Positions 43,920 to 51,713 of a stretch of DNA of 64,000 bases are shown piece after piece. The translations under genes and the position numbers were made by a program. The DNA lies in contig PNKE01000026.1 of assembly GCA_013822245.1 (NCBI GenBank), positions 1-64,000 of the forward strand. The letters are read 5' to 3'. Each line of letters begins with the position of its first letter. Position 1 is the first letter of the stretch. Source of the stretch: Candidatus Solibacter sp. (GTDB lineage Bacteria > Acidobacteriota > Terriglobia > Bryobacterales > Bryobacteraceae). Under the pieces are notes generated by a model, which saw only the letters and a list, made by a program, of their open reading frames with translations, was not told the DNA's origin and did no database searches.

Positions 43920-44714
43920 ATGAGCGAGATCAAAGATGCCCGGCACTTGATTGAAGCCGCCTTCTCCCGCGCACGTCAATCTGGAAAGGCCGATTGGTGG
44001 CGCATGGCCATCCCGGTTCTGAAGAACCGCCTGCTCCAGATGACCAATCGCGAGTTTAGCGAAACGGCCTATGGTGCTCGGACGTTTCGTGAGTTCATCG
44101 ACATGCAGACGGAGACATTGCGCGTTGAGGACGCACCCCATCCGGGCTTTGTCGTCCTGAAGTCGGCCGAATCCGAATTCGAGGCTGGCGATGCCACCTC
44201 GCGACGAGTCCCCGACGTGGCACCTGATCTTTGGAGGGCAATGCTCGACTTCTCTTCGGGCAATAAGTATGTCTGGGATGAGTCGAGACGCGCCGCACGA
44301 CAAGCTGTCGAAGGCGAGGACGGGTTGACTCTGCCGTCGCTGACAAGAGAGGAATTGGATACCTGGAGAGAGGAATTCGTTAGGGAACATCCGCCTGAGG
44401 AGGAGGATTCGGCGAACTTGGTGGATGTGTGGCGGACGAAGCGGCTACCGACGAAAGCGCTCCCTCCTGCGTTGCAGAAGGTGTGGAGTAGTTACCTCAA
44501 AGGGAAGGTGCAGGCTCGCCTAACGTCGTGGTTTGCAGAGAACCATCTGGCCGAGCCCAGCCGGGAGGAGGTTTCGGCTCGGGTAGGGCCGCCCGATCAG
44601 CAGGTGGAACAACTGCGCAGATTCGTCATTACCTGCGTCGGGCGTATGACCAGGCAAGAGCTGGAGGATCTCAGGATTTCCCCTGCCGTTGCACTAAGGG
44701 CCGTGAAAGGCTAG
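43920..44714 (+). CDS. LOTUS/OST-HTH-domain protein, first gene of a two-gene island
   Basis: A 264-aa cytosolic protein. Residues about 5-75 look like a LOTUS domain (IPVLKNRLLQMTNREFSET, then AYGARTFREFIDM), and share the AYGAR(S/T)F core with the NYN-LOTUS protein at 19924-21303. The remainder (residues 85-264) is helical, rich in Glu/Arg, with no recognised motif (LWRAMLDFSSGNKYVWDE, LPPALQKVWSSYLKGKVQAR). There is no NYN or other nuclease domain. Start ATG 43920 is the likely one, but GTG 43761 or ATG 43851 are possible. It ends six bases before the next gene; base composition and codon choice are visibly less GC-rich than in neighbours. Confidence 0.65.
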   Translation: MSEIKDARHLIEAAFSRARQSGKADWWRMAIPVLKNRLLQMTNREFSETAYGARTFREFIDMQTETLRVEDAPHPGFVVLKSAESEFEAGDATSRRVPDVAPDLWRAMLDFSSGNKYVWDESRRAARQAVEGEDGLTLPSLTREELDTWREEFVREHPPEEEDSANLVDVWRTKRLPTKALPPALQKVWSSYLKGKVQARLTSWFAENHLAEPSREEVSARVGPPDQQVEQLRRFVITCVGRMTRQELEDLRISPAVALRAVKG

Positions 44715-44720
44715 AGCCTC

Positions 44721-45482
44721 GTGGCCACCTGCAACGGACAGGTCTATTTGTTTTTCAAACAGCGCGACCGGGATTCCTCCCGCGGACTACGGGATCGGCT
44801 TGCAGGACTTTGTGCGGCAAGGGGATGGAACTTCAGCCCAACCCCATACCAGACCCACCGAGACCTTCGTGGGCGTCCAATCGCGCTCATCCAGCCGGAC
44901 GTTGCCAGCGGCCTGTATCGGCTCTGTCATCGTGTTCGAATCGCGACGCTCGTGCTTTCCTCCGATCCCCGCGTACCTCTGCACCCCATTGTTCAAGATG
45001 CTTTGAGGTACAACCGCCACGTACCTCTGCGGCGGTTCGTCGCCTATAAGTGCTGCTGGTACAAGCTGCCAAACGAAGAAGCAGATGACACCTGGGCGGG
45101 TGTCTTCAAGAGTTGGTGCGACCGCGTCGACTGTGAGAACGAGCGGGATCCACGGTGTCTGCCGTTCCATTTGTTCGAGGGTCAAGGCGGGGACCTAGAG
45201 ACAGCAGTGGGCCGTGCTCATTTCGACGGGACGTATGGCACTTCCGATAGAGTGGACGACAGTCGAACCAGTTGGCGATTGAATCCGAGGGACTACCATG
45301 GGCAGGACGCACTTGCAGTTGCGGGTTGTACTTTGCCCGCTGGTGCACACTGGGACGTGCTTCCGCTCTCGAAGCGGGTTTTCTATGCCCCTGGTGGAGT
45401 GTGGGATATCCGGGGGCACTGCAATGTTTACCCGGACGCGCACTTCAGGTCTGGCATCGGTAGGTTGAAGAAACTGGAGTGA
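44721..45482 (+). CDS. Protein of unknown family, second gene of the island
   Basis: A 253-aa cytosolic protein starting at GTG 44721, six bases after the LOTUS gene stop. No known enzyme motif is seen. A Cys-containing middle (AYKCCWYKLPNEEADDTW, KSWCDRVDCENERDPRC) is followed by a compact C-terminal block LPAGAHWDVLPLSKRVFYAP, GGVWDIRGHCNVYPDAHFRS. The His-Trp-Asp-Val and Asn-Val-Tyr-Pro-Asp-Ala-His patterns look like a conserved domain end seen in proteins near mobile or defence genes, but I cannot name it. Cysteines could bind zinc. Coupling to the LOTUS gene implies a shared function. Confidence 0.6.
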   Translation: MATCNGQVYLFFKQRDRDSSRGLRDRLAGLCAARGWNFSPTPYQTHRDLRGRPIALIQPDVASGLYRLCHRVRIATLVLSSDPRVPLHPIVQDALRYNRHVPLRRFVAYKCCWYKLPNEEADDTWAGVFKSWCDRVDCENERDPRCLPFHLFEGQGGDLETAVGRAHFDGTYGTSDRVDDSRTSWRLNPRDYHGQDALAVAGCTLPAGAHWDVLPLSKRVFYAPGGVWDIRGHCNVYPDAHFRSGIGRLKKLE

Positions 45483-45515
45483 ATAATAAAAGGCCCCCGC
45501 TGAGGCGGGGGCCTT
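45482..45515 (-). terminator. Strong 11-base-pair terminator hairpin
   Basis: AAGGCCCCCGC (45490-45500) and GCGGGGGCCTT (45505-45515) form a perfect stem with the loop TGAG. On the minus strand it is followed by a T-rich run (TTTTATTATT), so it ends minus-strand transcripts from the arabinofuranosidase gene. On the plus strand it starts right after the island stop codon and probably also ends the island mRNA. Confidence 0.85.
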
Positions 45516-45807
45516 CGATGTGTTTCGAGCACTACCCTGGCAATCGGGCAGTTCGGCGCTGGGACTTGGTCGGGCAAGGAATTATTCAATTCCGGCTCGA
45601 AAAAAGCGCGATTCAAGCCCTCAGAACTACACTGCTTCGTTGCTGAACACCTTGGGAGCTACCCAAGGCCGTTCCTTCAGGAACCCAACGTTCCTGCTCA
45701 ACTCCATCATACACCGCGAGTCAAGTCCCGCGGAATGCCCCAAGGGCCGATTCTCGGTCCGTTGAATGCTGGCCTCCATTGGCGAATCCAGAATGCCAAA
45801 ACACTAT
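45516..45807. other. Non-coding stretch rich in hairpins
   Basis: Between the island terminator and the arabinofuranosidase stop, no gene is seen, but several perfect short stems lie close together: TTTCGAGC (45523-45530) / GCTCGAAA (45595-45602) enclosing GGAATT-AATTCC at about 45579-45594; CCTTGGG (45650-45656) / CCCAAGG (45662-45668); and GTTCC (45671-45675) / GGAAC (45680-45684). This could be a small structured RNA linked to the island, a set of transcription attenuators, or a decayed mobile-element end. Strand and function are undetermined. Confidence 0.4.
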
Positions 45808-47337
45808 TCAGGCCAGTTTGACTGTGACAGTGGCGATGGACATGGCCGGGAGTTTCATTGTCAGTTTGCCGGCGGCGGCGGTGACGGCCAGCGGCTTGGG
45901 GGTGATCAGGTCGGGCTGATCGAAAGTGTTGGCGGCGTTGAGGCTGGTGTGATTCAGGATGGTCGCGGTGGCCGAGGCCGGGTTCGAGCCGGAGATGGCG
46001 CAGGTGACGTCGAGGGCCTGGGCCGGTTTGGGGTTGACCAGCGTGACGACGAGTTCGCCGCCTTGTTTTGAGGCCGAGACCGAGAGGGCGAGGGCCGAGG
46101 GATCGGGATTGGCGACGCGGACGGCCATGCGGTTGCGGTGGGCTTTGAGCATGTCGAAGGCCCAGAAGGTGGTGGTGCGGCAGGCGCGCGGACCGTCGGT
46201 CAGGATCAATGAATGCAACACGTTGACGATCTGGGCGATGTTGCACATGACGAGCTTTTCGGCCTGGCGGTGGAAGACGTTGAGGCCGAGGGCGGCGGCG
46301 ACGGCCGAGCGCATGGTGATCTGCTGGAACAGCGCGCCGAACTGTTTCTGCTCGGCGGGGACCATGCGGTCCCAGACGCCCCATTCGTCAACGAGAAGGC
46401 CGATGCGGCGGTCGGGATCGTAGCTGTCCAGAAGCGCGCGCTGCTGGATGACGGCGCGTTCAACGCGTTGAAAAGAAGCCAGTTGCTCCTCGGCGGCGGT
46501 GTTGTCGAAGCTGGTTGACGTGGACCGGCTGTTTGAATAGAAGTGCATGGCGTAGCCTTCGGGGCCTCGCTTGCCACGCAGGGCGTCGAAGAAACGGCGG
46601 GTCCAGTTGGTGTCGTTGCCGTTGGGGCCGCAGGCGATCTTGAAGGGCCGGACACCGCCGAAGGTGCGGACGTAGGTGGAGAACTGGCGGTAGAGGGCGC
46701 AATACTCCTCGGGGTGCATTTCGCCGCCGCAGCCCCAGTTTTCGTTGCCGACGCCCCAGTATTTGACCTTAAAAGGCTCGGCGGAGCCGTTTGTGATGCG
46801 TTCGTCGGAGAGGGTGGAGCCGGATGGGTAGTTGCAGTATTCGATCCAGTTGCGCATCTCCTGCGGGGTGCCGGAGCCGAGGTTGGCGGCGAGGTAGGGT
46901 TCGGCGTTGATCAGGCGGCAGAGTTCGATGAACTCGTGGGTGCCGAAGGAATTGTCCTCGGTGTAGTTGCCCCAGTGGATATTGACGGTCTTGGGGCGCT
47001 TTTCGTGCGGGCCGATGCCGTCGCGCCAGTGATAATCGTCGGCGAAGCAACCGCCGGGCCAGCGCAGCACGGGGATGCCGACCTGTTTCAACCATTCGAC
47101 CGCCTGGCGGCGGTGGCCGTTGATGTTGGGGATCGGCGACTGCTTGCCGACCCACAGCCCGCCATAGGTGCAGGAGCCGAGGTGCTCGGCGAAGTGGCCG
47201 TGGAGTTCGGGCCGGATGGTTCCGACATCGACGTTCGAATGGATTTCGACCGAGGCCGATGAGTTCTGGCCGCGCAGTGCGCGGGTGGCGATAGGCGCCG
47301 CGAGGGCGGCGATCAGTTGGCGGCGGGTGGGTTTCAT
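45808..47337 (-). CDS. Exported GH51 alpha-L-arabinofuranosidase
   Basis: A 509-aa protein with a Tat-like signal (MKPTRRQLIAALAAPIATRA). The GH51 barrel shows IRPELHGHFAEHLGSCTYGG, VLRWPGGCFADDYHWRDGIG, the acid/base E199 in YWGVGNENWGCGG and the nucleophile E318 in LLVDEWGVW. The C-terminal 120 residues form the usual beta domain. It releases arabinose from arabinan, arabinoxylan or arabinogalactan side chains. It is followed upstream (12 bases) by a TIM-barrel isomerase gene on the same strand, so the two are probably one transcript. Confidence 0.92.
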   Translation of the reverse strand: MKPTRRQLIAALAAPIATRALRGQNSSASVEIHSNVDVGTIRPELHGHFAEHLGSCTYGGLWVGKQSPIPNINGHRRQAVEWLKQVGIPVLRWPGGCFADDYHWRDGIGPHEKRPKTVNIHWGNYTEDNSFGTHEFIELCRLINAEPYLAANLGSGTPQEMRNWIEYCNYPSGSTLSDERITNGSAEPFKVKYWGVGNENWGCGGEMHPEEYCALYRQFSTYVRTFGGVRPFKIACGPNGNDTNWTRRFFDALRGKRGPEGYAMHFYSNSRSTSTSFDNTAAEEQLASFQRVERAVIQQRALLDSYDPDRRIGLLVDEWGVWDRMVPAEQKQFGALFQQITMRSAVAAALGLNVFHRQAEKLVMCNIAQIVNVLHSLILTDGPRACRTTTFWAFDMLKAHRNRMAVRVANPDPSALALSVSASKQGGELVVTLVNPKPAQALDVTCAISGSNPASATATILNHTSLNAANTFDQPDLITPKPLAVTAAAGKLTMKLPAMSIATVTVKLA

Positions 47338-47349
47338 GGAGGGGTCCTT

Positions 47350-48237
47350 TTACTTCTTGAAGATGGATTCGGCGTAGTTCAGACTTCGGCGGATGTTGGA
47401 TTCGAGCGAGGAGGTCTGTTCGGTCTTGGCCTCGCTGGCGAGTTCGATGACAAGGTAGCCGGTGTATCCGACTTCCTTCAAATGGGCGGCGACCTGGGTG
47501 TAATCGATGTCGCCGGGGGCGAACTCCTCGATCCAGACGCCGTCCTTCGAGTTACGCAGGTGGAGGCTGGCGGTGCGCGGGGCCCACTCCTTGAGGTGGG
47601 TCATGACGTCCTGGCCGCCACGGTAGAACCAATGGATGTCGAGGCAGGCGTAGACCAGTTTCGGATCGGTATTGGCCATGATGTGGCGCCATTCGCGGGC
47701 GTTGTTGGCCAGTTCAGGGGCGTGCTGGTGGACCATCAGGCCGAGCTTTTCGCGTTTGAGTTCCGTGGCCAGGCGGTTCAGGGCGGCGGCCTGGATTTTG
47801 AGTTCTTCGTCAGACTTGGCCGCGCCTTTGGGCAGGGGATTGGGATTGATGTTGACCCATTCGAGCGTGCCGGTGGCTTTCCTGACGCGGCGGGCGAGGG
47901 CGAGCGTATCTGCGATGGTCTTGTCGGCGCCGCCGGCGGTGTGCATGGGGCCGCCGTTGTAGACGATGGCGAGCTTCAGCTTGTGGCGCTTGAGCAGGCC
48001 GGCGGTCCGTTCGGTGAATTCGGGGGCGAAGAAGGCGTTGGTGAGCTCCAGGCGGCTGTAGCCGGCGATGCGGAAGGATTGGAAGATTTCGTCGAAGTGC
48101 TTGTCGAGCGGTTCCTTCGTGCGGGCGTAGTGCTGCTGGAAGACGTAGGCCTGGCCGGCGAAGATGGGTTTGTAGGCGGCTGCGCGCAAGGGCGGCAGGG
48201 CTAGGGCGGATGCGGCGAGGAAGGCTCTGCGGTTCAT
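47350..48237 (-). CDS. Exported sugar-phosphate-isomerase/epimerase-like TIM barrel
   Basis: A 295-aa protein with a signal peptide (MNRRAFLAASALALPPLRA). Barrel strands: GYSRLELTNAFFAPEFTERT, LKLAIVYNGGPMH, LGLMVHQHAPELANNAREW, KLVYACLDIHWFYRGGQDV and DIDYTQVAAHLKEVGYTGYL with LVIELASEAK. The metal-ligand pattern (Glu, Asp-x-His, His, Glu) is that of the xylose-isomerase-like/IolE family. The exported form acts on a sugar or inositol-like compound outside the cytosol. Start 48237 is set by the signal peptide. Confidence 0.85.
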   Translation of the reverse strand: MNRRAFLAASALALPPLRAAAYKPIFAGQAYVFQQHYARTKEPLDKHFDEIFQSFRIAGYSRLELTNAFFAPEFTERTAGLLKRHKLKLAIVYNGGPMHTAGGADKTIADTLALARRVRKATGTLEWVNINPNPLPKGAAKSDEELKIQAAALNRLATELKREKLGLMVHQHAPELANNAREWRHIMANTDPKLVYACLDIHWFYRGGQDVMTHLKEWAPRTASLHLRNSKDGVWIEEFAPGDIDYTQVAAHLKEVGYTGYLVIELASEAKTEQTSSLESNIRRSLNYAESIFKK

Positions 48238-48369
48238 GGGATTGTCTGACTTCACTGGGCACGTTATCATCCCTTGTCGGGCGAAGCAAACCCGAGGTGG
48301 GACACGAAAGCAACCCAAGCGGCGTCTAATCCGTATATTCTCTTGGTTGGCGAGGGTAAAGAACTCAAA

Positions 48370-50052
48370 ATGCGCGCATCGGTGTCGATTCTCATCACTC
48401 TAGGCATGGCCCTGGCTTTCGGCCAGGACACGGGCAAGTTGGGCAGTATCGAAGGCCGGGTGGTGAACTCGGCGACGGGCGAGGGGGTACGCAGGGCAGA
48501 GGTGGTGATGCGGGGCAGCGGTGTGGCTGCGCGGGGCGGCCGCTCCGAACAGATGACACGGGCCGCTTCCACGGACGCGGAAGGCAAGTTCAAGTTCGAT
48601 GGCGTCGATGCCGGCAACTATTTCCTGATGGTCCAGAAGCAGGGTTTCGTCCCGGAGCGGCGGACCGGTTATGCAGGCCGCTCGATCCGGGTGACGCCGG
48701 GGCAGGAGGTCAGCGGGCTGGAATACAAGTTGCAGCCGCAGGCGGTGATCTCGGGCAGGGTGGTGGATGAAGAGGGCGAGCCGGTGCAGGGGGTTGCGGT
48801 GAGTGTCATGCAGCGGCGATTCATGAACGGCAACCGGCGGTGGATGCAGTCCAGCGGAGGTTCGACAAACGATTTGGGCGAATTCAGGATCTTCAACCTG
48901 CCTCCGGGCAAGGTGATCCTGTCGGCGATGCCGGGCAGGCGTGCGATGGTCATCGCCGGCCCGCTGGTGGCTACGCAGTTTGGCGGCGCGAACGAGCAGC
49001 AGTATGTCCAGACCTACTACCCGAACGCCTTCGATTCCGAGCAGGCGACGGTGATTGAGACTAAGGCCGGGCAGACGGTGTCGAGCGTGGATATCCAACT
49101 GCGGCGGGGGACGGTGTTCAGGATCAGCGGGCGCGTCACAGACCCTGATTCGCAGGGCGGTCCGATGCGATTCGGCGTGTCGGCGATGCGCTCTGACGAC
49201 ATGATGCGTGGCGGTGAGGGCGCGAGCACGAAGCCGGATGGGACATTCGAGATCCGTGGCGTTAGGCCGGGGAGCTACACATTGACGGCGACCACCTATG
49301 ACCAGCGTCCGGCGGCTGGGCAGCGGCGACTGGGCGTGGTGAGACTGGATGTTTCGGGCGACGTTGAGGGCGTCGCGATCGAGATCAAGAATGGGTTCAA
49401 GGTGAGCGGGACGGTGGCGATCCAGACGGCGAATGTAGGGGACAAAGTTGATCCGAAGTCGGCGAGCGTCATGTTTGCTCCGGCCGAGCAGGGGATGTTC
49501 TTCGGGCCGCCGCCGCAAGTGGTGGTGGCCGCGGACGGGACATGGTCGGCGGAGAACGTGACGCCGGGCGTCTACCGGCTGAATGCGGTTCTGCGGTCCA
49601 CCGACGGCGCGCCATCCTACGTTGCCGCTGTGACCGTTGGCGGCGAGGACTATCTGGGCAAGGAGTTGGACATGACGCAGGGGCCGGTGGGGCCGATCCG
49701 GGTGGCGCTGTCAACGAACTCGGGGACCATCAACGGGACGCTGGACGCGAGTGAAGTCTCCAGCGAAGGCGCGGGCTTTGCCGTGGCGATCCCGGCGGAT
49801 CTGAGGTTCAGGTTGGTGGATCAGATGCGGGGGATCCCGGTGGTGCAGGACGGATCGTATTCGATTCGGGGGCTGAGGCCGGGTGAGTACCTGGTGTTTG
49901 CCTTTGACCAGTATCAGTCTGGCGCGCTGGAGGATCCGGAGATTTTCAAGCAGGTGGAGCAAAAGGGGGTGCGGGTGAAGGTGATGGCCGGGCAGGCGTC
50001 GACGGCGCAGTTGAAGCTGACGCCGTGGCCGGAAGAGGCGATGGTTCAATAG
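48370..50052 (+). CDS. Exported protein with carboxypeptidase-regulatory-like (transthyretin-like) repeats
   Basis: A 560-aa protein with signal peptide MRASVSILITLGMALAFGQ. At least four CarboxypepD_reg-like beta-sandwich repeats are visible: GSIEGRVVNSATGEGVRRAE, AVISGRVVDEEGEPVQGVAV, VFRISGRVTDPDSQGGPMR and FKVSGTVAIQ, each followed by YFLM/SYTL/EYLVFA-type strands. No catalytic domain is present. In Acidobacteriota these large exported proteins are abundant, often next to TonB-type transporters; their role is probably adhesion or substrate binding. The open frame starts 32 residues upstream without a signal peptide. Confidence 0.8.
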   Translation: MRASVSILITLGMALAFGQDTGKLGSIEGRVVNSATGEGVRRAEVVMRGSGVAARGGRSEQMTRAASTDAEGKFKFDGVDAGNYFLMVQKQGFVPERRTGYAGRSIRVTPGQEVSGLEYKLQPQAVISGRVVDEEGEPVQGVAVSVMQRRFMNGNRRWMQSSGGSTNDLGEFRIFNLPPGKVILSAMPGRRAMVIAGPLVATQFGGANEQQYVQTYYPNAFDSEQATVIETKAGQTVSSVDIQLRRGTVFRISGRVTDPDSQGGPMRFGVSAMRSDDMMRGGEGASTKPDGTFEIRGVRPGSYTLTATTYDQRPAAGQRRLGVVRLDVSGDVEGVAIEIKNGFKVSGTVAIQTANVGDKVDPKSASVMFAPAEQGMFFGPPPQVVVAADGTWSAENVTPGVYRLNAVLRSTDGAPSYVAAVTVGGEDYLGKELDMTQGPVGPIRVALSTNSGTINGTLDASEVSSEGAGFAVAIPADLRFRLVDQMRGIPVVQDGSYSIRGLRPGEYLVFAFDQYQSGALEDPEIFKQVEQKGVRVKVMAGQASTAQLKLTPWPEEAMVQ

Positions 50053-50100
50053 GCGAAGTGGCGCCAGGAGAGGCTTGCGCATCCCTGAAGGAGGTGCAGA

Positions 50101-50784
50101 ATGAAGTCGGGAGCGTTGATACCGCTGATGGCATCACTGGTGATGTGCGAAGCGCAGGACTTCCGGGCCGCGCGGGAGCGGATGGTGCGCGACCACATGG
50201 AGGCGCGGGGGGTGAAGGACGCGCGGGTGCTGGCTGTGATGCGGGCGACGCCGCGGCACCTGTTTGTGCCCAAGGCGCTGGAGCGGCGGGCGTATGAGGA
50301 TACGCCGATGCCGATCGGCTACGGGCAGACGATTTCGCAGCCCTATATCGTGGCGTCGATGACCGAGTTGCTGGGCGTGAGGCCGGGCGACCGGGTGCTG
50401 GAGATCGGGACAGGGTCGGGGTATCAGGCGGCGGTGCTGGCGCAGTTGGTCAAGGAAGTGTATTCGATTGAGATCGTGGAGGAACTGGGACAGCAGTCGC
50501 GGCGTCTGTTCGAGCAGTTGGGCCATGCGAACATTGAGGTGAGGATCGGCGACGGCTATAAGGGCTGGCCGGAGAAGGCGCCGTTTGACCGGATAATCCT
50601 GACGGCGTCGCCGCCGGAGATTCCGCAGTCGTTGATCGATCAGTTGAAAAACGGCGGGCGGCTGGTGGCGCCGGAGGGCCGGGCGTGGCAGGAACTGATT
50701 GTGATTGACAAGAATACGGCGGGCAAGGTGACGAAACGGGCGGTGTACGGGGTGCAGTTTGTGCCGATGGTGAAGGGCAAGTGA
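50101..50784 (+). CDS. pcm: Protein-L-isoaspartate O-methyltransferase with exported N-terminus
   Basis: A 227-aa enzyme: ARERMVRDHMEARGVKDARV, ATPRHLFVPKALERRAYEDT, PIGYGQTISQPYIVASMTEL, RVLEIGTGSGYQAAVLAQLV and FDRIILTASPPEIPQSLIDQ (the family motif TASPPEIP). It methylates L-isoaspartate in damaged proteins to allow repair. The N-terminus MKSGALIPLMASLVMCEAQ is a signal-like helix, unlike the usual cytosolic PIMT. AAGGAGGTG lies five bases upstream, a perfect Shine-Dalgarno. It follows the repeat protein by 48 bases. Confidence 0.93.
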   Translation: MKSGALIPLMASLVMCEAQDFRAARERMVRDHMEARGVKDARVLAVMRATPRHLFVPKALERRAYEDTPMPIGYGQTISQPYIVASMTELLGVRPGDRVLEIGTGSGYQAAVLAQLVKEVYSIEIVEELGQQSRRLFEQLGHANIEVRIGDGYKGWPEKAPFDRIILTASPPEIPQSLIDQLKNGGRLVAPEGRAWQELIVIDKNTAGKVTKRAVYGVQFVPMVKGK

Positions 50785-50827
50785 GGCGGGGAGTTCGTTT
50801 GGTCACAGGTTTAGAGGACTGCATCAG

Positions 50828-51544
50828 ATGATGACTAAAGTGTTGATGATGTTGGTTTTGATGGGCGGAGCGGTAGGGTTGACGGGGCAGGAGCCCGCGC
50901 CGCCGGTGGAGCGGAGCTATGTGGTCGAGACCGGGACGCGGATCCTGTTGAATCTACTGAACAGCGTCAGCACGAAGACGGCGGCCGAGGGCGACCGGGT
51001 GTACCTGGCGACGGGGTTCCCGGTGCTGCTGGGCGGGCGCGTGGTGGTGCCGCCGGGCAGTTATGTGGCCGGGACGGTGACCAGCGTGAAGCGCGCGGGG
51101 AAGATGAAGGGCCGGGCGGAGTTGTATGTGCGGTTCGATTCGCTGACGCTGCCGAACGGCGTAACGCGGGATTTCCGGTCGCGGCCGGGGAGCCTGGACG
51201 GGTCCAACAGGGGGGAACTGGACCGGACCGAGGGCAAGATCAAGGGCGACAGCGACAAGATCGGGGATACGTCAAAGGTCGGCACGGGCGCCGGGTGGGG
51301 TGCGATGGTGGGTGGAATATCGTCCGGGGCCAAAGGCGCGGGCATCGGCGCGGCGGCGGGCGCGGCGGCGGGGTTGATCGGCGTCATGATGAGCCGCGGA
51401 CCCGATGCGATGCTCGAGCGGGGGACGACGCTTGAGATGGTGCTGGACCGGGACCTGAGTTTCACCGCCGACGAATTAGACTTCGGGGCGGCGGGTAGCG
51501 CGGATGGCCGGCGGGGCGGAGAGGGGCTGAACCGCCGGAAGTAG
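50828..51544 (+). CDS. Exported glycine-zipper/TrbI-like envelope protein
   Basis: A 238-aa protein with a signal peptide (VLMMLVLMGGAVGLTG). A beta-rich part (YVVETGTRILLNLLNSVSTK, VVVPPGSYVAGTVTSVKR, KGRAELYVRFDSLTLPNG) resembles the C-terminal domain of TrbI/VirB10. It is followed by a glycine-rich segment (VGTGAGWGAMVGGISSGAKG, GIGAAAGAAAGLIGVMMSRG) typical of glycine-zipper membrane insertion, then MVLDRDLSFTADEL. No secretion-system genes are nearby. An envelope-stability role is inferred. Confidence 0.65.
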   Translation: MMTKVLMMLVLMGGAVGLTGQEPAPPVERSYVVETGTRILLNLLNSVSTKTAAEGDRVYLATGFPVLLGGRVVVPPGSYVAGTVTSVKRAGKMKGRAELYVRFDSLTLPNGVTRDFRSRPGSLDGSNRGELDRTEGKIKGDSDKIGDTSKVGTGAGWGAMVGGISSGAKGAGIGAAAGAAAGLIGVMMSRGPDAMLERGTTLEMVLDRDLSFTADELDFGAAGSADGRRGGEGLNRRK

Positions 51545-51713
51545 AGTTTTCCACTGATTTTTAGGGTATTCACCTTAGCGTACTAAGTACTTTCTCCTAT
51601 GTGATTTCTAGGTGTTGGGCCTGGGGCTAATGTGAAGACACCTTACGAGAATGGGAGGTTAGTCCTATTCCACCCTAAAGATCAAGCCCTTACAATGACA
51701 GGCAGAGTTGCCT
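51545..51713. promoter_or_regulatory. AT-rich intergenic region with a palindrome, probable promoter
   Basis: About 170 bases of low GC between two plus-strand genes. It contains the palindrome GTACTAAGTAC (51580-51590) and several AT-rich hexamers. No single -35/-10 pair stands out, but the composition change and the position before a long gene make a promoter likely. Confidence 0.4.

Noticed and set aside
48267-49518. Arg/His-rich minus-strand frames opposite the carboxypeptidase-regulatory-like protein
   Set aside because: They lack any signal, motif or start context and are explained as antisense of the Gly/Val-rich coding strand.
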